Made by a program: the position numbers and the translations under genes. Below, in pieces: positions 13,601 to 24,806 of a stretch of DNA of 64,000 bases. The notes under the pieces are model-generated. The model searched no databases. It was given only the letters and a program-made list of their open reading frames with translations, and was not told where the DNA came from. Position 1 is the first letter of the stretch, and the number at the start of each line of letters is the position of its first letter. This stretch comes from Gyrodactylus bullatarudis (Eukaryota > Platyhelminthes > Monogenea > Gyrodactylidea > Gyrodactylidae): positions 806,001-870,000 of the forward strand of contig SSNU01000055.1 in the NCBI GenBank assembly GCA_012064415.1, given 5' to 3'.

Positions 13601-16600
13601 AGAAGGAAATTGACCAAACTTGTAAATGAAAATTATAATGATATACAATTGAAGGTTGTATTCAAAACCACAAGTCTATTCAAATTCCAGCTTAAAGATA
13701 AACTAGAACCATCTGAGCAATCAAATCTCATCTATAGTTTCCAAGCTACATGCGGAGCCAAATACATAGGAAGAACCCAAAGACGTCTAGCTGTTAGGAT
13801 AAAAGAACACCTCAACAGAAAGAATTCCTCAATTAAAAAGCACCTAGAGCAATGTGGTTGTGAAGCAAGTGAAGAAAATTTCAAAATTTTATTCAAATGC
13901 CCAAACGACAAACTTATAGACCTCAAAATCCGGGAGAAGTTTCTAATCATGAACGAAGATCCTAACTTATGCATCCAAAAGAACCATTTACATGATTTGC
14001 AGTTGCCTTGGCCCAATTGATTTTTAATTTTTCTTTTCTACATCTAATAATAGAGAAGTTTTTTGGTTTTTCATCAATTGGAAGTGTTTCAAGAATTTTA
14101 CAATTTCATTAACATAAATTTCATTGAACTAATAATTATAATCATTTAATTGAACCAGGATTAGAGATTGATAAGACCTGGCGAAATATATATTTCTCTA
14201 ATTAAAAAAATTCTTTTTTATACTGACAAAATGTACATTTGGTTTTAATATCTTCTTTTAATTTTTTTAAAATATGAAGAGTAAACTCTAGCTCTCCAGT
14301 TCTGTCATTTCTATTTTATAATAAAGACGTACTACAAGTTTTAAAAGTTTTTGTTTCTAAATTGTATTATTTTCAATTATACTTTGAAGTATACAGTATT
14401 CAGTAAACTTTATTTCTATAGACATACTCGAAATCTAGGTGAAATTTTAATGAGATTTCCATTGAGGGATTCTTCATGTGTAAAGAGAATGTTAAATGTT
14501 TTCGAGAATTCTAATTAGTTTATTCAACTGTTAATTAATTAAAAAGGATATTTTTTTCTTTTTTTTATAGATCATCATACTGTCCAGTATAGTGTCCACT
14601 GTATATTTTTTGTGCGTAAGTATAGACTCGTAAACAATTTCAGTGTAATAAAATTCCTTCCATCAAAGCAATGCTTTTTCATCATTAGTCTTTTAGTAAT
14701 TGATACATTTTCTTTTGTGTTCATTCATCATTTCAGCATTGTTGATGGAAGCACGTAGTTAATTAGACGGAGAAAAAAATAATTGTATATCAAACCAAGG
14801 AGGACAGGATGAACATGAAAAGCGACAAGATAACGTAAGACTTTCCTCAAATTTTTCCGATATTTTGGGCCAAGATATTACAAAGAATTTTACTACGAGG
14901 AATGACAAGTTTATGATTTTTGAATGCTTTTAAACCTAGAATAAGGAATTGGGTTCTTTTGTCCCAAGTAACGAATATTAAGGAATCTCTAGCTCTAATG
15001 AAATCGACAATTTGGAACTATTAAAATAAAATAAGACCGATTGTAAAAGTTTTTAGTATTTTTCGCTTAGTTAAGAATGCAACAGGAATCTTGTGAATTG
15101 GTTATTTATAGAATTACAAATTATAAACTTACTGTTGAACATCTGGAAAATCAAGGGTTTTTTCTCTGGCCAGGTCAAAGAGCTGCTTTTGAGTCCGGCC
15201 GACATACCTTGAAAGAAAAGATGATTCATTTAATGTTTGTTAAATATTTATAATAAAAGGAAAAATCACCTAAACCTGGAGCCGTTCTGGAATAGGGACT
15301 TTTTAGGTCTACTGAGAATGTTTAGATTTTGTTGCTTTTTAGCCTTCTTCTTCTTGGCATCAGTGGCTTCTTGGCAATTTTCATCCTTCTCTTTCAGTGT
15401 CAACTTTGATACGTAGGGATGTGGAGATTTGTGGATGAGTTTTAGGAAGCTGCCGGAACTGCCTCCGCTACCAGCACCTATTCGACCTAAGAAATGAAAT
15501 TTTTGTCAGTAAAAAATTCTAAAAATTTATATAGAGATCAAATTCGCTTACCTTTCATATTTAAGGAACGGAAAAAGGCATGGTTCTCAACACATTTCTT
15601 CCAAAAGTTTTTACATGCATTCCTTGATTCGAAAAAGAATTCGACGTTGTCTTCGTAATAGCCTTCCACTAGCCAAATTATAAAGAGGTCAACCTGGAAA
15701 TAAGGGGATTTGATTAAAACTCAAGCTGAAGTTTAAACTATTCATTGCCTCAAGCAAGAGACCTGTAGTCATTAGGATATGTCCTTTGATTTCTAAAATA
15801 TACATTGGTTTAAATACAAAGAAAAATAGTTTTATTGTAAGTTTAAATGTCAGTTCTTCTACATAGATCGATAGGGGAAATTTCTTAATCCTTTCACAGA
15901 TCAAAAAAAGGGTTAACATTTTGGAAGAAATAAAAACCAGACAAAATGGTTACGATCCCTCAACATGAATCAATTAATGTCTAGCTTATTTATATGTGAG
16001 ATTAGGATTACATGTCTTTTTAGAGTTGTCAAAACTGGAAATACTTTTAAAAAGCTCAATTCTGTTCTTGTAGATCGAATAAAACGTTTTAATATATTTT
16101 TAGATGGAATTCTGCATTCAAGAATGGAAAAATAGATTTTGAAGATAAAGCAAGGTCGGATTAGGATGTTTAAAGTTCTTTTCAAGAAGAAAATTTCAAT
16201 CTCATTGAGCACCCAACGTATAGATCAGGTCTTGTTGCGTCTGTTCATCGTCTTTTCTTGCAGCTTTGTCAGGTTACGTAGGCTGAGGCCAGACCAAAAA
16301 CCTTTACGTCTATAGTGTAAGGGTAGCTGACGGTTTTTCAAGTTATTATCAAAGGAAATGGGCTTAACCCTCGCCCTGGAAGTTGGTAAAATTTCACATT
16401 TCACAAGTGGGGTCCACTTGGACCCCATACTTATTTATATAGAAAAATAATAAAATATTATGTCTGAACAAATCAAGATATGATGATTTTTACAAGAGTT
16501 TTTTCTGCAATAATTACTGTAAGTTGATATTTTGACACCTTTGGTTCTTGGACAAAAGGAGCATCTTCCTTTCTTTGGTGTAATCTCAGCTTCTAGATCG

Positions 16601-19600
16601 TCATTGACTATGCTAGTTCTTCGTCTTTTGGCGCCTATACTTTCTTGCTGCTATCCCATGAGCTGATAGCTTAGCTCCATTATTCTTCGTGCACATCTTT
16701 TGGTAATTTGATTATCTGGCCATTTTACGGAATGTAAAACATAGGCATTATATGCTGCCATATGCAAGATATTCCAAAATACTGATAAAGGCCATCTTTT
16801 TATAGATCTTCTGCAAGAATAATTTCCTATCAACTGATCCAAGACTTTAGCTTCGTCACAAAGTTATTGTTCGACCTTTGTTGATGAAAGGGTTTGCAAG
16901 TTCTCTAACAACTCTTTCTCCTTGACCTTTTTCAGGAAAATTTCCTTCTTTTCCGATATAAATTTCAGCATTGCAGAGATATGCATTTTTAGAATCACAC
17001 TTTAATACCGTATTTTCATCTTCCCTAAGCTCTTGGAGATCCATATTTTTCTGCTTAGAAACTCCAAAATATAACAGGATCCCTATCCATTTACGAAGTT
17101 TGTCTATACTTATTCTTGCACTACTTGATTTTCGATGGTCCATATACTTGTTCGTATATTTTACGATATTTCCGAGAATTTTTGGACATAAAAGTAGACT
17201 GAAAAAAATCCTGATGAGTTATCATCTTCTGGGAACTAGATGATATTGTGGCTTCCAGTACGACTTCGCACTCTGGCTGTCTGGTAGTTGATGTCTCCGC
17301 ATTTTGAAACTAGATAAGCTCCAAAGGATTGATCCATATCAGTATCTGGATTCGAAATATCAGAGGGATATTCTGTGTAATCCTCTTCTTCACTTTCAGA
17401 AGAACCAGATTCCTAAATTCTCAGGACCGATAAGAGTTTCGATATCAGAGTACACGTCTTCTTCGTAGCTCATGTTATGAAAAAATGAGAAAATCATATA
17501 GAATATAATGTGGTTCAATATAATTTGTTCAATGTGTCATAACAGACTAAAATGTTTGCTGAATGTTTGTTTAGGAAAAAGATAAAAAATAAAAATAACA
17601 ATATTGTTGAATATTAGTTTGACTAGGATTAGGTTTTTGTTTGGTTAAAATATCACTCTCCTATCCAAAGTTATTAAAAATCAAAGTATGGTTGGGGTCC
17701 GTATGAACCCCACTTCCAGGGCGAGGGTTAATGATCTTGTCCTTTGAAAATATACTCTGTAGTTGGATTAACTTTTACTTTGCATTTTTTCTCATGCAGC
17801 ATCTGTAAACTAGGGATTTATTTATCTCACATTTGATCTGATTCATTTAAATTGAAATTATTCGGTTCAAATATTCATGAGATATGGAAAAATATATTTT
17901 ATCCTCAGCATTGTATTGTAATAATTCGAAGTTTATTTGACTTGTAATACGAGAAGTTCCATTTCAATTAACTTGGGAATTAAAATAATTTTTTTCAATT
18001 TGAAAAAGAATTCCAAAAGCAGTATAGCTACAAGAAAATAATGTTTATTCGCCAAATTACCTATTTTTATGGTTCATGTTCTGGTATAAGCCTGACACTA
18101 ATGAGCTTAGATATTGAAAGAGGTTAATAAAAATATTACAAACCTTTAAATATTTGTAAATCTTTTCATAGAAAATACTTTGACTCTTGAATTTGAATAT
18201 GGATTTCATTAGAAATGTAGATGAATTCATTCCGTGATTATAGACTAAGAGGGTAGGTGGAGGGGGGGGGTTAAGAAGATAGGAAGATGAATATAGATTT
18301 TGATTTCTAACTCTCTCCATATACGCACAATCAATTCTCAAATTTCCTTCAGATTCTCTGGAGGAGAAAAAAGAATCTCTCCTTGCTAATGTGTCTGTTT
18401 GTGTGTTTATAAGTGAGAGAATGGCTTGCCGTAAGCTTTCATTTTTCATTTCTTCATTTATTTCTCGAGAAAATTTGATATTTACCAAGGAAATTTGTCA
18501 TTACGAGTTTCAGATCACCACCACCTTTGTCTGTTATACTCATTCTATTTGAGTTATTTTTTTTTTAATTCGTGGTAAAATACTTTAGTTATCGATAAAT
18601 AGGAATAGGAGATCAGGGAATGACGAAATTTCGGTCTTGCCAATCCACCCTCCAACTAAACCAAAGAGAGAGGGAGAGTTAAAGCTTCTTTCCCTTTCTT
18701 CGTTTAACCTAATTTGCAACGAAATCAAAAAAGATTAAGGCTATTTTCCTCTTGAGTCAAAATGATTTGTACATATTCAGAAATTAATACAAATTTTCAA
18801 ATCAAAGTATGAGAAGATCACAATTTTCATGAAACTTGATCTGAAAAGGAGCTAGGTTAAAGAGCAGAAATTTTTCTACAACCCATCGCCTGACCATTTT
18901 GAGCTGCAGCCTATAGATTTTGAGATATCTTTTTAAAAATGTACTCCAATTCAGATTAATTTTTGTGGATATTTCTCACTTCTTAACAAAGCTATAGGAA
19001 CCCTCAATGTCGGATGAGCTAGAACTGATTTTGAGGCCAAGACGAATACAATTTGTGATAAAGATAAAACCCATCAATTGTTCTCATCTTGTCCTCTCAA
19101 ATGCTTAAGCAATGAAATTAGCATTAATGGATTTCATGAGAGTCTTTCAAAGTTTTTCTTGTTTTTATTTCCAAATGAACAGCAGTACTCTCTATTGTTG
19201 GTCTAATGAGATTCTTCATTTTTCTTCAAAATTAGTACTCAATCACTGAAAGAATCTTGTACATTTATAGAAGAGAAATAAAAACGTTTTTCATTGAAAA
19301 TTACTCCTTGTATGTAGAGTGAAATAGAGAGAGAAAAGGGTGGACGAATAAATCGTTTTGCATTCTTCTAAATTCTATCAAGTGGAAGTAAAGTTTTCCT
19401 AAAAATTATTTCATTCAAATTCAAACTTCAAGTATCACGGCTACATAAAACACTTACGTATCCTTCTGGGTGTAGGTTGATGAGGAACTTTTTTCGTCGG
19501 AAGCTCAACTTGCGTATTTTACTCCAATTGAAAGTATTGATTTTATTGTTTCCTTGGAAGACAATTATACCCGTATGTCCGACTCCAAGATTTAAGGGAA

Positions 19601-22600
19601 GATTCTCGTGATCCTATATTAATTGAAATGATTAAAGTTTTAATTGAAATTAGCAATCATTTTAATTAAAATGTCCTTTTACTCTTGAATAAATATTCCC
19701 AGATATATATTAGAAAAATAGGAAAAAATTTTTTTGAAATCTATTATTTCATAGTTGTTACTAATATGTAGGGCCTCTTAATTTTCACTATCTGACGTGA
19801 TTGTCTTAGTAAGAACGATTCTGATTGGTCAGTTCAACTCAAAATGTATTGAAAAGGGAAATATGACCTATTATATATGACAACTTTTTAACCCTTTCCC
19901 CACCAATCTGTTTCTTTTGAGAAATATACGTTTCAAACAAAGTATAACTTTTATGACCTTTTGAGCCCCTACTAATAAGTTGAAATTTTACTTTTTTCTT
20001 CATTTCACTGACCAATAGAGCTTCAAAAAGTATTAAAATGCTTATTTTAACCAGCTACTCCATCTGTTATGAAAACCAGTTAAAACTGTAATCAGGGTTC
20101 AAAGTGTATAAGGTCTTAAAGTGTATTACTTTGAAGATAAGGTATTGAAATAATACTTTTTAGATCTTAAAAATTATTTTTAGGTTGTTATTTTTTGAGG
20201 CTCGACTGATCAGTGATCACTGATAATAAAAAAAGCCTTATCATAAAGTCAATATGAAACACAATGATCGACGCAGAATTTCAGGTTTTATCCACTAGCA
20301 TTTACGCTTATTGTAGATAGGAAGACTGTTTTGATTCATGTTGGAATCGGAGATCTTCAACAAGTCCATCGGTACCTTTAGTTTTATCTAAAAACCTTGG
20401 TATTCCTAAGAGGTTTTCTGAGGGAAGAAGCGAAACGTCTAGAAGGGACTTTGGCTGGCTACTCAATTCGAGTTACATTAATATTTTTACTATTTCAAAT
20501 CTGTGATCAGAATCGTTTAAGTGTATAAATGCAATTAATTGTAGCGTTACAAGCGTGCTAAAAAATATCTCCCTTTTATTTCTTTGGGGTGAAAAATGCT
20601 CAAAATTTAATGAATTCATGATTGATTGATTTTTGGTTTTGAGAAACATCTCTTCGACCCCCACCCCCACTCTGCTACTGTGCTAAATAATAAATATCGA
20701 ATATCTGTTCTGGCTATTTTGTACACACACACACAGTGTCATTCATTAAAATTTGTCGGCTAGATATTAGTTCAGTATTTCGTATTTCTGAAGGAAGAAA
20801 AAACAATGGGAATTTATCATATCACGTATAACTTGAACAATGTGATCAAGACTTTTCCCAATTTGAATTGGCGCCAAATTTGAGATTAAAAAGGCTTTAG
20901 CCAGCTCTGATTACTCATACTTAAGCATGCTTTTTGGACATCTGAACAGTGTAATTTTAGATATTTTTCCAAGGAAGAAACAGTTTACTTATCAAGATTG
21001 ACATACGAGAATGAGAGTTGGAAGGAAAGTTATCTGAATTGAAAGATGATTCGAATCTTTTTTTCTTCATTCTTTTTTGTATGAAAGGAGATTAGTGTGT
21101 GTGTGATTTTCTGTCCGGAAACTTGATTTTACATCTTTTACATTTCTTATCTACTCCTTTTGGTTAGCCGATAATCATAAAAAGTGTCAGAACTACCACT
21201 ACAAATAATGTGATGCACGCCTTTTGAAGAATGTGTAGTAGAAAGATGTAGATTGCAGTCTTCTATTTCTTTTGTTTTGATGAAGAGAGTTGTATTCGAA
21301 CTCTGACGACACACAGAAAAAGTAACTATAAGAAATCACTGAAGCCCTGAATATTTTTGTCAATTAATGGGTTTTTTTCACGTCAAAAGAGGGTAAATTC
21401 ATTGTTCTATGATGGAAATACCTTACCTTGGCTGGATGTACTCTCATTCCGTAAAACTCCAACTTTCTCGCTGAATCCAAAAGGCGATAATTTGCTTCAG
21501 TACTGTTCATGCCTCTGACGAAAAAAAATTACTTTATATTTTAAAATATTAAAAAGAGAATTTGAAACATGTATACAGCTATAGAGTCTGGAAAAAGATT
21601 ATCTAGCTAATTTTTGTTGATTTCTAGTTGATGAAGATGAATCAAACGTTATTTTTCAGCATCATCACAAAAAATAATAAAAGTGGTTCTTGATAGTTTT
21701 GGGAACATAGTTTTTTCATCATTATAGTGTGAAAGTCTACATTTATGGACCAGTTTTACTGCTTGGAAATTAATTAGCTAGGTTAACTTGATGGTTCTTT
21801 TAGATGGAAAGCTTTTATTAATTTTGAGAATGATGATAGAGAGAATCGGGAAACATAAAATAACAAATCACAATACAGCTATTTCGAAGAAATTTGATTT
21901 CAAATCTGATCTCACACATTGGAATCAACAAAACATTTTAATTTCAAGTTAAAAAAAAAGAAAGTTTTCTTTAGCTCTTGAGTCTGGAAGCTCTTCTTTT
22001 TACATTTTGGAATGACGAGAAAAAAATATTATTTTGCCAAGAGTGGGAGTACAATTCCTTTGGGAAATAAGATTATTTAGTAAATATTTACTTACTCAAG
22101 AGTTTTATGCAAATCATGAATCTTTTCCAGCAGTGACGTCTTTGGATGTTTGAGGATTTTCAGTTTCTTCAAGTAGGCAATATCCGACTGCATAGGGCTA
22201 CTCGTCGAGGTTTTGCCTATGTAATCGTCACACTTGTAGTCTCCAATTTCGGCTGGTGAGAAAAATTACATTAAATGTAATTAAATGTTTAAATAAATGT
22301 AGAATAGCAGCAGGTGAATTCTTTTTCAGTAAAAAAGCTCCTACCTCCCATTCAAGATATAATTTCAGTGGCTTTTCTATTTTGCTACATAGTATCCTCC
22401 TCCCCTTAAGAGCCAGATTCCAGATAGACTTATTAATTTTCAAAGACATGAAACTCTCACAGATATGCATTTATCTACTTCAATTTATGCCATATTCTCA
22501 CAATTACTTTTGTGACTGTATTTTAAATAATTTTATACAAATAAAAATCTATTATATATAAAAAAAAGAAAGACAAATAGAAGACTTTGGACATTGGATC

Positions 22601-23515
22601 ATTGACTAGGCTTGTAATTAATTGTACAATTCAAAGTAAAAAATAGAAAAAGATGGGAAAACTGCATTGATTAGATTTTCAATATAGAAAATCTAGCATG
22701 GGAGGTTGAATAGAGAATATGATAAAACCAGATCTATAATTTACACTGAATTCAAGTATATAAACATTTTGGAGAGTGCAGACAATTCTAATACAATCAT
22801 ACAATCCCAAAGTGAAGGTATTGATAAGGAAATGTAGCATTTTAACTATGCCATGTGTGTCTTTCTTAGATAGAAATTTATTGTTTCTTGTAGAGAAAAA
22901 ATTATACTTTAGAAATATATCAACTTACACTGAACAACAAAGGCTAATAAGAGAGCTTTGGTATCTTCATTACAGCGTAAAGTTCCATTATAGAGGTTCT
23001 TTTTGATTTGAAGGGCAAACAGGAATCTCGTATAATCATTTTCCAGTAAATTTGGATGACTAGTATAAAACTTTACACTAAACTCGAAGCTTGGAGTGAG
23101 AAGAGCCATGTTACTCAATGGTTTTGCGATAGATTTAAAATGATCTAGCCAACACTGAAAAGTTATTATTAATCATAATTATTGTGATCCATGATAGTTT
23201 TTAATAACTCTCTTACATAGTTACCGTCTTTATCCATGTATTCCAAGTCAAAATAGTCGGGCTCTGGTATGTTTAACTTTGATACGACCATATCGAAAAG
23301 CTCTTGTCCGGGACAACGGTCCTGGAAATAAAATAATTTAGATTGTACTCAGATAGTTAGAAAATATTTACAAGGAGCTTGAATGTGTCAGAATTTCCAT
23401 CTAGAAAGATGACTTTAATTGGCACTAGTTTCAAATCGGTTATCTGAGAATTATTAAGTGCATTTTGAGTCTTTGATTGAGCTTTGACTGATTGATCGCT
23501 TGAATCTTTTGCCAT
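1681..23515 (-). CDS. FARP: FARP-family FERM protein with an incomplete RhoGEF (DH) domain
   Basis: Eighteen exons join in frame to a protein of 1097 aa: 23515-23372, 23321-23217, 23154-22929, 22252-22096, 21514-21427, 19613-19458, 15693-15552, 15486-15270, 15207-15133, 10666-10433, 6749-6568, 6417-6341, 5423-5323, 5260-4975, 4167-3844, 2601-2506, 2442-2214, 2135-1681. Residues about 30-345 form a FERM domain, which binds membrane proteins and lipids at the cell cortex. Motifs [15 protein letters not shown] and [12 protein letters not shown] match FARP1/2 and FRMD7 best. The FERM-adjacent region follows ([12 protein letters not shown], about 412-423). Residues 437-838 are a Ser/Asn/Lys-rich linker. 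Residues 839-905 resemble the start of a DH domain ([18 protein letters not shown], then [17 protein letters not shown]). The resemblance then stops; the last 150 residues are acidic and Ser-rich. Neither the conserved later DH helices nor PH domains are seen. Exon phases agree at every junction, so the model is sound; the 3' end is the least certain part. Introns hold several transposons. Confidence 0.85.
3366..3640 (+). repeat. Fragment of the foldback repeat family (single arm)
   Basis: The stretch beginning GATATGAAGTTGGGAATCTA is a diverged copy of sequences at 49327 and 59409, and shares the order of motifs (outer end, ATCAAGAATTCGAA-like box, then A/T tracts) with the arms of the foldback at 40895-41629. 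It lies in an intron of the FARP-like gene. No coding role; the short ORF through it is a by-product. Confidence 0.55.
4325..4645 (+). repeat. TTAA-type MITE fragment, copy 1
   Basis: Positions 4325-4445 are an inverted copy of 49775-49900 (shared features: GAACTCTATCTGCTAA box, CCTACTTCCCAGGGTCAT box, AAAACGTTTTA). Positions 4558-4640 are an inverted copy of 9316-9400 and end in GGACTTTAAGGGTT, the same end as the copy at 49985. These look like members of one short non-autonomous DNA transposon family that ends in AACCCTnAAAGTCC. The element sits in the intron between exons 14 and 15 of the FARP-like gene. Confidence 0.6.
8266..8949. mobile_element. 684-bp TTAA MITE with 14-bp terminal inverted repeats
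   Basis: The ends CCCTTTCGATACCA (8266-8279) and TGGTATCGAAAGGG (8936-8949) are perfect inverted repeats, and each is flanked by TTAA (8262-8265 and 8950-8953). TTAA duplication and CCC ends are the hallmark of piggyBac-mobilised elements. There is no transposase inside, so it is non-autonomous. A related single end, CCCTCTCGATACCA, lies at about 47313. The ends differ from those of the piggyBac copy at 16368-17727, so a different transposase probably moved it. Confidence 0.85.
9316..9400 (-). repeat. MITE end fragment, copy 2
   Basis: Starts AACCCTAAAAGTCCCACAGT and is the reverse complement of 4558-4640 with few changes. Only one end is recognisable here; the other boundary is unclear. Confidence 0.55.
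10852..11400. repeat. Foldback repeat in FARP-like intron
   Basis: The outer left end GATGAGAATTTACTATTTTT (about 10861) has its reverse complement at about 11378-11397, and the inner block TTTGGGATCAACATT (about 11068) has its partner GTTGATCCCAAAT at about 11258. The left arm carries about 90 extra bases containing AAGGCCGTTTTTCC. The middle (GTGGGAAATCGAACCATTTG) is also found near 51930 and 27780, so the element is part of a dispersed family. It lies in the 4.5-kb intron between exons 9 and 10 of the FARP-like gene. Confidence 0.75.
12715..12796. repeat. Short inverted repeat upstream of the Penelope-like element
   Basis: TTCTAGAATATTCTAT at about 12715 pairs with ATAGAATGTTCTAGAA at about 12781, with one mismatch and a spacer of about 50 bp. 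It could be a small stem-loop or the ends of a tiny insertion; nothing else supports a function. Confidence 0.5.
12995..14020 (+). CDS. Penelope-like reverse transcriptase with GIY-YIG endonuclease, N-terminally truncated
   Basis: Reverse transcriptase plus nuclease used to copy a retroelement into new chromosomal sites. The open frame gives 341 aa from the first ATG, but it is continuous upstream to about 12930, where [16 protein letters not shown] completes a conserved RT motif, so the ATG at 12995 is not a real start. RT active-site YVDD is at about residues 36-39. A Lys/Glu-rich connector follows, then a GIY-YIG domain from about residue 244, with IYSF and KYIGRT as its two signature strands. 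RT joined to a C-terminal GIY-YIG domain is diagnostic of Penelope-like elements. The fingers and first RT motifs are missing. The lack of stops or frameshifts suggests a fairly recent insertion. Confidence 0.93.
   Translation: MGSPLSPILADIFLGFLEKHRMQYIINRYTDMYIRYVDDTFIIMKQNASISEFHREMNSIHPNIKFTKEEEIEDTLSFLDVKLTRKPDGTLKRNIHHKKSDTGKYLHFSSFCPKSYKTGLIIGLIKRTKRIVSEEEFLKEIDEIKERLRENGYPQNFVRKYIEKALEDEANNQEDIQEEQNDETIRIYVKLSFKGDGFSHDLRRKLTKLVNENYNDIQLKVVFKTTSLFKFQLKDKLEPSEQSNLIYSFQATCGAKYIGRTQRRLAVRIKEHLNRKNSSIKKHLEQCGCEASEENFKILFKCPNDKLIDLKIREKFLIMNEDPNLCIQKNHLHDLQLPWPN
14163..14199 (+). ncRNA. Degenerate hammerhead-ribozyme-like motif, candidate
   Basis: AGAGA and TCTCT at the ends could form stem I; between them lie TTGATAA (consensus CTGATGA) and GGCGAAA followed by an AT-rich hairpin. 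Two core bases differ from the consensus, so it is unlikely to be active. Penelope-like elements are known to carry hammerhead motifs near their ends, and this sits about 150 bp after the RT stop codon. Confidence 0.3.
16368..17727 (-). mobile_element. Decayed piggyBac transposon, 1360 bp, intact ends
   Basis: Perfect 16-bp terminal inverted repeats, CCCTCGCCCTGGAAGT (16368-16383) and its reverse complement (17712-17727), are flanked by TTAA on both sides (16364-16367, 17728-17731). Just inside are subterminal GGGGTCC...GGACCCC palindromes. It carries a broken transposase on the minus strand. At 1.36 kb it is shorter than an autonomous piggyBac needs to be, so it has lost internal coding sequence. 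It lies in the intron between exons 6 and 7 of the FARP-like gene, in the same orientation as the gene. Confidence 0.93.
16435..17473 (-). pseudogene. piggyBac transposase pseudogene
   Basis: A transposase would cut the element out at TTAA sites. The reading starts [14 protein letters not shown] at 17473 with the acidic N-terminus typical of the family, shifts frame near [10 protein letters not shown], and stops at about 17240. Middle pieces follow in other frames: [39 protein letters not shown] and [20 protein letters not shown], all typical of the piggyBac core. The C-terminal Cys-rich zinc-binding domain ([10 protein letters not shown], then CRKNSCKNH) is present near 16460-16580. Several frameshifts and stops, and a missing stretch between the N-terminus and the core, make it non-functional. 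Confidence 0.9.
21560..21790 (-). repeat. Partial foldback-family fragment
   Basis: The block GAATCAAACGTTATTTTTCA is shared exactly with the foldback at 40895-41629 (near 41130), followed by a diverged match to its interior (GAAAGTCTAC, TTTTACTGCTTGGAAA). It lies in an intron of the FARP-like gene. Confidence 0.6.
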
Positions 23516-23906
23516 AATCTAGAATTTCTATTATTTCAAAGAAATTTGAGATAGTCTAGCCCAGAATGAGATTCATTCACAATAAAATACGACATCGGGT
23601 TTCTTTTTTGAAAATATCTTATTTCATTTAATATCAGTTTTTACATAGATCAAATTGATCTGTTATAACAAAGAATTATCAACTTTACATTCTTAAAGAT
23701 TTTTGTGCGGTTTTGACATGATGGACAAATTCAAAAATATATTTTGATAATTTGAAAGGTCAGAATTGATAGAAATATTTGGATCTTTAGGATTTGGTGA
23801 TTTTTCCAAGATACCTACAGACTGAAAATCTAATTTTTAAACTGCAATATCGAAAATAGCCTACATGGGAAATTTACAATAATATAGGATTTGGTAAAAA
23901 TTATGT

Positions 23907-23912
23907 TTTATT
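23907..23912 (-). terminator. Candidate polyadenylation signal of PHB2
   Basis: AATAAA on the minus strand, 36 bases past the PHB2 stop codon. The position suits a short 3' UTR. Confidence 0.5.
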
Positions 23913-23948
23913 CTACAAATAATTGATATCGAAACCTCAAAGTGATGG

Positions 23949-24806
23949 TTATTTCTTTTTGGTCTTTTCTAGAGCTTTGTCATAATCTTCGTTATTAATA
24001 TTCAATGCGAGAGTTTCAGTGTTTATATATGCTTTGTTGGGAGATTGTGATAATATTTTAGCAATTGTTGTTGAAGCTCTTATTTTTCTTAGTTTCAGAA
24101 AACCAGGATTTGAGGATACAGCGTCACCGATGAGTTTTGCAGCTGCAGCTTCGCCCTCTGCACTAACAATCTTTTGTTTTTTCTCCTGTTCAGCTCTTTC
24201 TACAAGAAACTGAGCTCTTTGAGCTTCTTGTTGTGCGATCTGTTTGGCCTCAACCGCCTGAGCGTAGACCTGGCTAAAAGTCAAATCTGTTATGGCAACA
24301 TCATCAACGACAATGTTGAAATCTCTAGCTCTTTCAATAAGAGCTTTTCGAATTAGACTTGAAACTTGTTGACGCTGAGTTATCAATTGATTAGCATTGA
24401 AACGAGCAACAATTGATTTCAGGACTTCATTAATGATTGAAGGAAGAACACGATCATCATAATCGGTTCCAAGTTTACGATAAATATCTGGCAAGTTATT
24501 CGAGTCAGGTCGAGCCAGAACACGCAGGGAAATGTTGACTGTTTGTAAATCTTTACTACCAGTCGGAGAAGTGACCATGCGTGGCTTTGATCTCACATCA
24601 TAGATAATTGGATAATGAAACCAGGGCAGACGAAAATGAAGACCTTCCTTATAAATTTCATTTTGTACTCCCCCAATACGACTAAATATAATAGCACGAT
24701 GACCACCTTCAACTGTATAGAAGGAATTAGCTAGGCCGTAAGCGGAACCAATACCGACTGCAAGTAAAGAGCCCCCAAGAACAGATAATTTGTTGAGGTG
24801 TTGCAT
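23949..24806 (-). CDS. PHB2: Prohibitin-2
   Basis: Subunit of the prohibitin ring of the inner mitochondrial membrane, which acts as scaffold and chaperone for membrane proteins. The frame gives 285 aa without introns, close to the family's usual 290-300. The N-terminus has a hydrophobic segment (about residues 8-25) that anchors it in the membrane. The band-7/PHB domain follows: [24 protein letters not shown] and [18 protein letters not shown] are diagnostic of PHB2 rather than PHB1. A coiled-coil ([20 protein letters not shown]) and [11 protein letters not shown] are also conserved. The C-terminus is Lys-rich. It is divergent from the kinesin light chain gene, with 258 bp between start codons. 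An intronless copy could mark a retroposed gene, but the sequence is intact. Confidence 0.97.
   Translation of the reverse strand: MQHLNKLSVLGGSLLAVGIGSAYGLANSFYTVEGGHRAIIFSRIGGVQNEIYKEGLHFRLPWFHYPIIYDVRSKPRMVTSPTGSKDLQTVNISLRVLARPDSNNLPDIYRKLGTDYDDRVLPSIINEVLKSIVARFNANQLITQRQQVSSLIRKALIERARDFNIVVDDVAITDLTFSQVYAQAVEAKQIAQQEAQRAQFLVERAEQEKKQKIVSAEGEAAAAKLIGDAVSSNPGFLKLRKIRASTTIAKILSQSPNKAYINTETLALNINNEDYDKALEKTKKK

Larger units (their letters stand above)
12846..14215 (+). mobile_element. 5'-truncated Penelope-like retroelement
   Basis: The element contains the 3' two thirds of a Penelope-type ORF (see the CDS entry) and lies antisense in an intron of the FARP-like gene. The block 12846-12915 just upstream of the coding part is repeated at 55728-55800. 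Downstream of the stop, 14163-14199 resembles a degenerate hammerhead motif, as is known for Penelope-like elements. The start of the reverse transcriptase is missing, so this copy is dead on arrival or decayed, although the remaining frame is open. The outer limits are estimates. Confidence 0.8.

Noticed and set aside
13732..14016. 94-aa minus-strand ORF
   Set aside because: Antisense shadow of the Penelope-like GIY-YIG coding region.
16225..16428. 67-aa minus-strand ORF
   Set aside because: Spans the junction of the piggyBac end and the flanking intron, so it cannot be an original gene.
18057..18488. 143-aa minus-strand ORF inside a FARP-like intron
   Set aside because: Same strand as the host gene, but exons 6 and 7 join in phase without it, it has no family resemblance, and composition is low-complexity (proline run from a G-rich tract).
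20208..20224. Short palindrome ATCAGTGATCACTGAT
   Set aside because: Isolated 16-bp palindrome with no partner or context; could be chance.
20718..20735. CACACA run as a possible functional element
   Set aside because: Ordinary short microsatellite in an intron.
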